28,859 nt of DNA, taken from IMG/VR virus record IMGVR_UViG_3300043436_002236, positions 1-28,859 of that record; one strand, given 5' to 3'. The position numbers were made by a program, and so were the translations under genes. This stretch comes from a virus. Positions 12,318-18,964 of the stretch are shown piece by piece (positions within the stretch are counted from its first letter, which is position 1; each line of letters starts with the position of its first letter). The notes under the pieces are model-generated. The model saw only the letters and a program-made list of their open reading frames with translations, searched no databases and was not told the DNA's origin.

Positions 12318-13448
12318 ATGAAAAACACCGATCTAATTAGGCAGCTAATAACAGATGACGTTAGCTCGCTTGAATTGCCACAATTGGTTGATTATATCAA
12401 CGAGTTGAGGTATTTTATTCATCAATATTCACCTTTTAAAACAGAACCAGTAGATTATGTAAAATGGGTATGGAATGAAAAAGTAGTATCTAACGACTAC
12501 AATCCAAATAAAGTAGCTCCTCCGGAGATGGAACTACTTGAAATATCCATCATGAACGATGGCTACACGCAACCAATTGTTACGTGGCCGCATTCTAACA
12601 AAATAGAAGTTATTGATGGTTTTCACCGTTCAAGAGTTGGTAAAGAATCTAAGATTGTAAAAAACAGGGTGATGGGATTTTTACCAACTGTTATTATTAG
12701 AAAAGAGCAGGAAGACAAAAATGATCGCATAGCTTCTACTATCAGGCACAACCGCGCAAGAGGCAAACACCAAATTGACGCAATGTCTGAAATAGTTATT
12801 GAGCTTAAAAACCGTAACTGGAAAAATGAACGTATAGCGCGAGAACTTGGCATGGACGAGGATGAAGTTTTAAGATTGTGCCAAATTACCGGTCTTGAAC
12901 ATTTGTTTACTGATAATGACTTTTCTATGTCGTGGGAAGCGTCAGATAGCGCAACGGATGACGATTTTGAGCCGCTAACAGACGATGTAGAAGGAGATTT
13001 TGGCCGAACCGTTAATACATCGGATCAGGAAAGAGTTTTTTACACCTACGATAAATGGGAGTGCCACAAAGCCGGTTTTTACGCATCAAAATTTGAAGGA
13101 CTAACAAAAACAGAAGCGGAGCAAGGTTTTGCAGATTTATTAAAAGATAGTGCCGCGTTTGAGTCTGCCTTAAATGGAGTTATAAATGATTGGTATTATA
13201 GCTGCCAGCACTATTTAACAAATAAGGCAATGAATAGAATTGCCTGGTTAGGTCAAGCGGCCGTTTGTTATGCTACAGGAATACCAAGTACTTACTCTGC
13301 CGGATGGAATTTACTTACAGAGGAAGAACAAAGTACAGCTAATTTAATAGCGCTTAAATACTTGAACATTTGGAGGGCTAATAATAACAAATCGGAATTA
13401 AGCCTTGAAGAGGCATTATCAGTAGGAAGACAAGTAAACATTTACTAA
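12318..13448 (+). CDS. IbrB-like ParB-domain protein (376 aa)
   Basis: Residues about 55-140 form a ParB-type domain: YNPNKVAPPEMELLEISI, GYTQPIVTW, and the box VIDGFHRSRV (about 98-107). A KorB-like helical region follows (AMSEIVIELKNRNWKNERIARELGMDEDEVLRLCQITGL, about 155-195). The C-terminal 180 residues are acidic and unassigned. The pairing with a PAPS-reductase-family gene 2 bp downstream is the IbrB-IbrA arrangement known from E. coli prophage-like regulators. Base composition is visibly richer in A+T than the flanking terminase and tail genes, suggesting a moron acquired as a unit. Confidence 0.75.
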   Translation: MKNTDLIRQLITDDVSSLELPQLVDYINELRYFIHQYSPFKTEPVDYVKWVWNEKVVSNDYNPNKVAPPEMELLEISIMNDGYTQPIVTWPHSNKIEVIDGFHRSRVGKESKIVKNRVMGFLPTVIIRKEQEDKNDRIASTIRHNRARGKHQIDAMSEIVIELKNRNWKNERIARELGMDEDEVLRLCQITGLEHLFTDNDFSMSWEASDSATDDDFEPLTDDVEGDFGRTVNTSDQERVFYTYDKWECHKAGFYASKFEGLTKTEAEQGFADLLKDSAAFESALNGVINDWYYSCQHYLTNKAMNRIAWLGQAAVCYATGIPSTYSAGWNLLTEEEQSTANLIALKYLNIWRANNNKSELSLEEALSVGRQVNIY

Positions 13449-13450
13449 TT

Positions 13451-14662
13451 ATGGCAACTAAAATTTATCAGGATATAACAGTTTTACAGGCGGCAAAAAA
13501 TAGAATATCAAAAGTATTTGACGATTTTAGCCGCATTTATATCAGTTTTTCAGGCGGTAAGGATAGTACCGTAATGTCGCATTTAGTTTTAGAAGAAGCT
13601 AAAAAACGTAATGTAAAAGTTGGCTTTCTTATTATTGACTTGGAGGCACAATACACGGACACTATCAAGCATATTGAAAACATGGTTGAAATGTATAAAG
13701 ATTATATTGACCTTCATTGGTTTTGTGGTGAGCTTTTACTTCGTAATGCGGTAAGTAATTACGAGCCAAGATGGGTGTGTTGGGATGAGGATAAAAAATC
13801 TACTTGGGTGCGCGAAAAGCCAAAACTTGCTGCTGATTTATCCCAGTACGATTTTTACGTTCCAAAAATGGAATTTGAAGAACTGATGGTAATTTTTGGC
13901 GACTGGTATTCAAGAGGCGAAAAAACCGCTGCATTTATTGGTATCAGGGCGGATGAAAGTTTGCACCGCTACCGGGCAATAGTAAGCAGGAAAGAGGGTC
14001 TAACGCATAAGGGATACAAATGGACAACAAAGGCTACACCGAACTTATTTAACGTTTATCCAATTTACGACTGGAGAACAGAAGATATTTGGGTTTATCA
14101 TGGCAAAAACAAGCATTTGCCGCACAATAGAATTTACGATCAAATGACCAAAGCAGGCGTAAAGCTAAGTCAACAGCGTTTATGTCAGCCTTATGGCGAC
14201 GATCAAAGGCGCGGCCTTTGGCTTTATCATATTATTGAGCCTGATACATGGTATAAATTAGTATCAAGGGTTAATGGCGTTAATTCCGGAGCGCTTTATA
14301 TTCAAGAGAACGGAAACATGACCGGATACCACTCAATAACAAAACCGGATGGGCATACTTGGGAAAGCTTTTGTAATTTACTTTTAAAAACTATGCCGAA
14401 AAAAACGCGCGACCATTACAGATTTAGGTTTTCTAAATTTATTGCAAGCTGGCAGGATAGAGGCTACGACAAAATACCAGACGAAGCTCCACACGATTTG
14501 GAAATTAAATGCTGGGCGCCTTCTTGGCGTAGAATGTGCAGGGTTATTTTGCGAAACGACTACTGGTGCAAAGGCTTGGGTCAGTCGCAACCATTGTCAG
14601 ATGCTTATCAAAAGTTCAAGGATATAAAAACAAAAAGAAAAATAGCTGAGCAAATCGGATAA
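13451..14662 (+). CDS. IbrA-like PAPS-reductase-family protein, DUF3440 type (403 aa)
   Basis: The PP-loop ISFSGGKDST (about residues 31-40) is the ATP-pyrophosphatase signature of the PAPS reductase/DndC superfamily. Later, GIRADESLHRYRAI (about 160-173) and YPIYDWRTEDIWVYHGKNK (about 205-225) are typical of the group. The C-terminal third has the DUF3440 pattern, including CQPYGDDQRRGLWLYH and CWAPSWRRMC. Known relatives activate a substrate by adenylation; the substrate for IbrA is not established. It starts 2 bp after the ParB-like partner and is closed by a terminator at 14692-14724, so the two form one isolated cassette. A link to DNA sulfur modification is speculative. Confidence 0.8.
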   Translation: MATKIYQDITVLQAAKNRISKVFDDFSRIYISFSGGKDSTVMSHLVLEEAKKRNVKVGFLIIDLEAQYTDTIKHIENMVEMYKDYIDLHWFCGELLLRNAVSNYEPRWVCWDEDKKSTWVREKPKLAADLSQYDFYVPKMEFEELMVIFGDWYSRGEKTAAFIGIRADESLHRYRAIVSRKEGLTHKGYKWTTKATPNLFNVYPIYDWRTEDIWVYHGKNKHLPHNRIYDQMTKAGVKLSQQRLCQPYGDDQRRGLWLYHIIEPDTWYKLVSRVNGVNSGALYIQENGNMTGYHSITKPDGHTWESFCNLLLKTMPKKTRDHYRFRFSKFIASWQDRGYDKIPDEAPHDLEIKCWAPSWRRMCRVILRNDYWCKGLGQSQPLSDAYQKFKDIKTKRKIAEQIG

Positions 14663-14691
14663 GATATGTAGATTGGTTTTTCATAGCGGTT

Positions 14692-14724
14692 AGGCGTTGC
14701 GTTGTAATAATGCAGCGCCTTTTT
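14692..14724 (+). terminator. GYAA-loop hairpin family, copy 6, terminator
   Basis: AGGCGTTGC (14692-14700) pairs with GCAGCGCCT (14712-14720) over 9 bp. GTT pairs with AAT around the loop GTAAT (14704-14708). A T tract follows. It ends the ibrB/ibrA-like transcript. Confidence 0.75.
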
Positions 14725-14792
14725 GCCGCCTATTTCACCTATAAAACCGATATTTGGCAGGTAATTTGTAGTAATTAAATAAAAATATCTAT

Positions 14793-15239
14793 ATGACTAA
14801 GAACTATCAAGAGCGCACAGACGCAGTATTTCAACAGCTTGACCAGCTCAGGCAGGAAGTAAACCAAATTATCGGGGATGCCCGCAAAGAAGGAGCCTAC
14901 ATTGTAGGGTACAGGAAGTTAAGCACTGTAAAAGCCTTTTTAAGTCGTATGTCCGGTAACGTTACCCAGCAGCGGCACGCATCGGATGCAGCAGCACCCA
15001 ATTTATTTAAGCGCTCAGGCAGTGCGGCTAACGAGCCGCGAAAGAACCCACCAGCACCAGACTTTTTTTCAAAGTACAGGCAGACAGATGCGGTACAACA
15101 AGCAGAAACGCTGGACTTTTATGAAGTTCAAGCAACGGACACGGCTGCGCAAACAAAAAGAAGCAGGAGCCGTAAAAAATCTACGGAAAATCAGGTCGTA
15201 CTAGCTACGAACGCAACACAAACAGAGGAGGAGGATTAA
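14793..15239 (+). CDS. Unknown protein at the head of the tail module (148 aa)
   Basis: The N-terminal 60 residues are helical and charged (ERTDAVFQQLDQLRQEVNQII). The rest is low complexity: Pro/Ala/Ser with two FK/FFSKYR-like segments, then a basic RSRSRKK patch and an acidic end EEED. This pattern suggests a disordered, interaction-type protein such as a chaperone or assembly helper. It begins 131 bp after the cassette terminator; a near-match to a -7 box (TAATTTG, one base short) precedes it. Its stop overlaps the next start as TAATG. Confidence 0.55.
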   Translation: MTKNYQERTDAVFQQLDQLRQEVNQIIGDARKEGAYIVGYRKLSTVKAFLSRMSGNVTQQRHASDAAAPNLFKRSGSAANEPRKNPPAPDFFSKYRQTDAVQQAETLDFYEVQATDTAAQTKRSRSRKKSTENQVVLATNATQTEEED

Positions 15240-15970
15240 TGGCAGCTATCATAAACATAAACGGTACCAGGTACCGGCTGCCTTTGGAGATTGCAGACAT
15301 TACCCTACGTCGGCACTTGGCTATCGTGGAAGCAGAAGCAACCGCGCCAAAAGCGTACCTTGATCTTTTCAACGAACAAGATCCGATCCGCTCAGCGGAA
15401 AATATAGGGTTGATTACCGAAAAGGTGTACATAGGTAAGCTAATACCCTACTTTGCTCGGGTAATCGAGGCAGCTACAGACATACCGGCTGAACTTCTGC
15501 TTGGTAAAGGAAAGCATGAAGGCGCACCGCCTGCAATGATAGAAAGCTGGTACCATCGTATTCAGCAAAACTACCTAGATTATCAGGAGATAAAGGATGA
15601 CTACGTTAGTGAGTGGGAAATAGATGGACAAATATGGGCGCTACCTGAAAAGCACATGAGCAAAGCGACGTTTGGCGAATATGCAGAGGCAGCGCAGTAC
15701 GAAGAAAGCGTGAACGATTTGAAGCAAGGCAAATGGGCTGCCATGCCTTACGTGATGGCGGTACTACTACGACCTAAAGGTGAGAAGTTTGATCCTGATA
15801 CGTTTGATGCGATAGTTGAAGAACGGAAAGAATTTATGTTGGAGTTGGGTATGGATGTAGTTTTGCAGACCGCTTTTTTTTTGCAGAGGCTCAACGACAA
15901 ATCCGCACCCGATTTGCTAATCTATACAACAGCTCGGGAGGTGGTTCGTCAAAGGCAGCGAATGAACTAA
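15239..15970 (+). CDS. Tail assembly chaperone, short form (243 aa)
   Basis: Position upstream of the tape measure, and the frameshift extension beginning at the T9 tract (15874-15882), identify this as the G-type chaperone. The product opens with a small beta-rich unit (AAIININGTRYRLPLEIADITL), then a mostly helical body. It ends QTAFFLQRLNDKSAPD in frame 0. In lambda-like phages the short form coats the tape measure during tail assembly and a fraction is extended by -1 frameshifting. The sequence family is typical of Bacteroidota prophage tail modules. Confidence 0.65.
   Translation: MAAIININGTRYRLPLEIADITLRRHLAIVEAEATAPKAYLDLFNEQDPIRSAENIGLITEKVYIGKLIPYFARVIEAATDIPAELLLGKGKHEGAPPAMIESWYHRIQQNYLDYQEIKDDYVSEWEIDGQIWALPEKHMSKATFGEYAEAAQYEESVNDLKQGKWAAMPYVMAVLLRPKGEKFDPDTFDAIVEERKEFMLELGMDVVLQTAFFLQRLNDKSAPDLLIYTTAREVVRQRQRMN
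15874..15882 (+). promoter_or_regulatory. T9 slippery site for programmed -1 frameshift
   Basis: Nine T residues are read in frame 0 as GCT TTT TTT TTG. This contains T-TTT-TTT, an ideal -1 slippery heptamer in the right phase. Downstream the -1 frame is open to 16158, while frame 0 stops at 15970. It is the classic G/GT arrangement. Confidence 0.75.
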
Positions 15971-16158
15971 AGCCCTTCGGATGGTATCTAACCTTAAAGC
16001 AGCTAGCTGAAAGCGGGGTGTTTAACTTGACAGGATACACACCGCTCCAAAGCGCACAACGAGCAAACCTATATGAAGCATTTTTTTACCTCAGTGCTAA
16101 AAAGGCTGAGGCTAAGTACCTGGAGAAACTACAAAAAGAACAACTTAAAAAACAGTAA
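15880..16158 (+). CDS. Frameshift-encoded C-terminal extension of the tail assembly chaperone
   Basis: The -1 frame is open from a TGA near 15816-15818 to the TAA at 16156-16158, yet contains no ATG, so it is probably reached only by frameshifting from the gene at 15239. It gives about 92 residues: a Gly/Ser linker (NSSGGGSSKAANE), then ELKPFGWYLTLKQLAESGVF, NLTGYTPLQSAQ, and a basic helical end rich in Lys (AKKAEAKYLEKLQKEQLKKQ). The fused product would be about 306 residues. The T domain is expected to bind the tape measure. The next gene starts 2 bp after this stop, which supports real use of this frame. Confidence 0.75.
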   Translation, partial: FAEAQRQIRTRFANLYNSSGGGSSKAANELKPFGWYLTLKQLAESGVFNLTGYTPLQSAQRANLYEAFFYLSAKKAEAKYLEKLQKEQLKKQ

Positions 16159-16159
16159 T

Positions 16160-16519
16160 ATGTCAGAACAACAAATTGGAGTAAAAGAAACGCGAGAAGC
16201 AGTAGACTTCTTCGCCACATTAATCACCTCAGTGGTAGATACCGTTGGCGATGGAAAGGTGAACTGGTACGAATTTGCCAAGTTCACCGAAGCTGCGCGA
16301 AAACTGCCAGCGGCCGTTGGCAACTACAAAGCCATTCCTGCTGAGATTGACGATCTAGATGACGCAGAAATTCAGGAGTTGATTAAAACGTTTAGCGAGG
16401 CGCTTAAGCTGGAGGATATTCAGCTAGAGTTGTTTGCTGAGCGCGGTGTGTCGATAGCGATTGCCATCACTGCCTTTATCGCAGATATTGTGCAGTACCG
16501 ACGTTCTAAGGAAGGCTAA
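16160..16519 (+). CDS. Unknown tail-module protein with an EF-hand-like loop (119 aa)
   Basis: The ATG at 16160 follows the frameshift stop by 1 bp and is preferred over an in-frame ATG at 16073 inside the extension. Residues about 27-39 (DTVGDGKVNWYEF) match an EF-hand calcium loop at positions 1, 5, 6, 8, 12 and 13, but position 3 is Val instead of Asp/Asn. The C-terminus has a hydrophobic helix (GVSIAIAITAFIADI) that may be membrane-associated or buried. The family seems to belong to Bacteroidota prophage tail regions; its role is unknown. Confidence 0.6.
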   Translation: MSEQQIGVKETREAVDFFATLITSVVDTVGDGKVNWYEFAKFTEAARKLPAAVGNYKAIPAEIDDLDDAEIQELIKTFSEALKLEDIQLELFAERGVSIAIAITAFIADIVQYRRSKEG

Positions 16520-16563
16520 ACAGTAGTGCAAATAGGTTTCTTTTCATGATGCAACAGGGTTGT

Positions 16564-16589
16564 CCCGCTTGGCGTAAGAGCTGAGCGGG
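16564..16589 (+). repeat. GYAA-loop hairpin family, copy 7
   Basis: CCCGCT (16564-16569) pairs with AGCGGG (16584-16589). After a T/G pair, GGC pairs with GCT around the loop GTAAGA (16574-16579). It lacks a strong T tract and lies between two tail genes, so it may act as an attenuator or RNA-protection element. Confidence 0.5.
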
Positions 16590-16611
16590 CAATTTAGTAA
16601 AAGACAAAGCG

Positions 16612-17163
16612 ATGCAATTAACTAAAATTAGTAACCTGTTTTGCCGACTAGCTGAGCAAAGTACGTTTTTCAAAAACTACCATTTCGGCTACCATTCGGA
16701 CATAAACACAAACATCATAAATAAGTTTAACCCGGATGGGGCCGTTGGTACGCTGTTTCCGCTGGTCCTTTGGGCTGCTCCTATAGAGGGCAACCTGTCA
16801 GCGCTGAACGGCAAACGCGGTACTAATAACATTCAGGTATCACTATATTTCTACGACCTGCAAGGCAGGGACCAGCAAGGCAACACGACACAGGAAAGTC
16901 TGCTAACAGTTTGGGACCGGCTGCACACGCACGCACTGGAGTACTTTAACGCAGCGCTCAGAAGCAACGCATATACGGTGCAAAATAAAAGCCTGAACTG
17001 GTTTGTAGATGCGAACACACATAATGACCGCCTGGTATGCGTGGGGCTTGACTTTACAATAGAGCTGCCTTATGCGTGCGAGGATTACGAAGTAGAGGGA
17101 CTGCAGCCTGTAGAAGGATGCGAGCTGCCTACGCTTGACATGGAACAAACATTCAACTCCTAA
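16612..17163 (+). CDS. Putative tail completion or neck protein (183 aa)
   Basis: The product is soluble and rich in beta-type segments (NNIQVSLYFYDLQGRD, RLVCVGLDFTIELPY). Proteins of this size just upstream of an HK97-gp10-like gene usually belong to the tail terminator or tail completion group, but the usual order relative to the tape measure is not kept here. No catalytic motif is present. It follows the hairpin at 16564-16589 and overlaps the next gene by one base (TAATG), so it is translationally coupled to it. Confidence 0.5.
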   Translation: MQLTKISNLFCRLAEQSTFFKNYHFGYHSDINTNIINKFNPDGAVGTLFPLVLWAAPIEGNLSALNGKRGTNNIQVSLYFYDLQGRDQQGNTTQESLLTVWDRLHTHALEYFNAALRSNAYTVQNKSLNWFVDANTHNDRLVCVGLDFTIELPYACEDYEVEGLQPVEGCELPTLDMEQTFNS

Positions 17164-17681
17164 TGATAAGCGAGAAAGTAGGCAGATCAATAAGCAACTG
17201 GCTAAAGGTGCGCTTGGCTCAGGAACTAAAAGACCAGGGTCACAACCTAACAGGCTCTTTAATCAGCAGCCTAGAAGAAAAAGTTAGCATCACCGGAGGC
17301 CGTATGATTATTGAAATGCTGGGCAATGACTATGGCGATCCTTTAAATACAGGCGTACCTGCTAGCCGTATACCCTACACGCCCGGCCAAAGCAGGGGCG
17401 CTACTTCTAAGTATATTGAAGGTTTGATCCGCTTCGCTGAGCGTCGCTTTGGCCTGCGCGGTAAAGAAGCTACTTCTGCAGCCTTTGCTATCGCCCGCAA
17501 GCATAAGCGGGAAGGTATGCCCACGCAAGGCTCCTACCGTTACAGCTCCAACGGTAGGCGAACTGGCTGGATAGATGTAATACTAGCAGACAATGACCAG
17601 GAATTAACGAACTACGTGGAGGAATGGGTAGGGCAGGAAGTGACTATATTAATAACTAACTTTAGTAAAGCAAGGATATAA
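17163..17681 (+). CDS. HK97 gp10-like tail or neck protein (172 aa)
   Basis: The opening VGRSISNWLKVRLAQELKDQGHNLTGSLISSLE has the look of HK97-gp10/tail-completion proteins, where an N-terminal helix is followed by an LTGSL turn. The middle contains RIPYTPGQSRG and TSAAFAIARKHKREGMP, basic and partly disordered. The C-terminus returns to beta strands. It would sit at the head-tail joint or tail tip. The start overlaps the upstream stop as TAATG, and its own stop overlaps the next start in the same way. The family call is moderate. Confidence 0.5.
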   Translation: MISEKVGRSISNWLKVRLAQELKDQGHNLTGSLISSLEEKVSITGGRMIIEMLGNDYGDPLNTGVPASRIPYTPGQSRGATSKYIEGLIRFAERRFGLRGKEATSAAFAIARKHKREGMPTQGSYRYSSNGRRTGWIDVILADNDQELTNYVEEWVGQEVTILITNFSKARI

Positions 17682-18964
17682 TGGCAACAGTAAACAGTGC
17701 GCCCACAGTGGCTGTATCAGCATACGAACCAGCAAAATACATTGTAACTTCTATTACTACAGCTTCGCAAATTGAAAAAATAGTTGTCAATGTGCGCTCA
17801 GCCGCCAGCGGTGGAGGTGTTTTGCTGGGTACACTCTATAAAGACTGGAGGCGAAGAGTATTTGTCGCTGGCAGTTCTTATACCTATGAATTTGAGGTTG
17901 ATATTAGCGGGCTGCTTCAGTCACTTTTAGCGCCTGCAAGCAATGCAAGAAGCAGGCAGTTTCTTTTACCAACTACCCAAAATATAGACTGTAATACTTC
18001 GTACTTGCAGTACTTTATGGAGTTTAGGTTCTTGTTTCGCGATCCTGCCACAAATACACTTGCAGACCTGGGCGACCTTGAGCGTATAAATACAGGCGTA
18101 ACAGCTTTTAATGTGATACGGCCTAATAGAACTATTCTACAGGTATTTAAGGATAGCCTTTATAGGTTATATAACGTTCCGCCTTTAAACCAAAAGCTTT
18201 ACAATTATTTCACAGGCACTCAGATACCTATTAAATTTAGTGATCATTACCAGCTTGTTTTTAATGCTAATACATTTTGGTTCGTTGAAATAGTAGAAAC
18301 TTTAGCTAACGGCACAACGCATTCAAGTTATTATAGCTTAGGCACAACCATTAGGACAACGTCTACAAAGACATACTCAGTCAATATTGGGCCTAATTAC
18401 CTGAAGGCTTTAGCTTCCTCAAATTATGATGGAGGTATAAAACCTTTATTTACTACAACAGTTAGTTATACTATATGTCTAACAGCTTCGGCAAAAAACC
18501 AGCTAACTGAAAAGCTAACCTTTCAGGTAATGCCTGAATGTCAGTCAGGCCTACGCCTTGCTTGGCTTAATCAGTTAAGCGGTGTAGATATGTACACCTT
18601 TGATGCAAGGGTAGTGACAGGTGTGGAAGGCAAAAGCGAAATAGGTATCCGGCCCAATGTTTGGGCAAGCGCTACTGAAGTAGCACTGCCTGACAGCAGG
18701 GGTAGCTACAAGCCATTCACGCAGCGCGATGAATACTACGAGGTAGAAACGCGCATTGTGCGGGCTGAATTAGCCGAGTTCCTAAGCCAAATACTTACTA
18801 GTTCAGAGGTGTATATTTACGACACAACTATATCAACCACCAACCCTTACCGCTCGGTTATTATTGCAGATGGAAGCATAGAAGTGTCGGACACAGAAGA
18901 GATTGGATTGATACTAAAGTTCAAGGTTTACCCAGCCAACCAAACACCAACCCACGTACAGTAA
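17681..18964 (+). CDS. Tail structural protein, probably distal tail (427 aa)
   Basis: The protein is long and beta-rich, with repeated Thr/Ser strands. Motifs QSGLRLAWLNQLSGVDMYTFDARVVTGVEGK and EVSDTEEIGLILKFKVYP resemble distal-tail proteins of Bacteroidota phages. There is no signal peptide or membrane span. It lies between the gp10-like gene and another large tail gene, all joined by TAATG overlaps. It could instead be a major tail-tube or adhesin-type protein; capsid protein is unlikely from sequence and position. Confidence 0.55.
   Translation: MATVNSAPTVAVSAYEPAKYIVTSITTASQIEKIVVNVRSAASGGGVLLGTLYKDWRRRVFVAGSSYTYEFEVDISGLLQSLLAPASNARSRQFLLPTTQNIDCNTSYLQYFMEFRFLFRDPATNTLADLGDLERINTGVTAFNVIRPNRTILQVFKDSLYRLYNVPPLNQKLYNYFTGTQIPIKFSDHYQLVFNANTFWFVEIVETLANGTTHSSYYSLGTTIRTTSTKTYSVNIGPNYLKALASSNYDGGIKPLFTTTVSYTICLTASAKNQLTEKLTFQVMPECQSGLRLAWLNQLSGVDMYTFDARVVTGVEGKSEIGIRPNVWASATEVALPDSRGSYKPFTQRDEYYEVETRIVRAELAEFLSQILTSSEVYIYDTTISTTNPYRSVIIADGSIEVSDTEEIGLILKFKVYPANQTPTHVQ

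Noticed and set aside
17681-18964. Major capsid protein
   Set aside because: Beta-rich tail-type motifs and its place among tail genes fit a tail protein better; no HK97-fold signature was seen.
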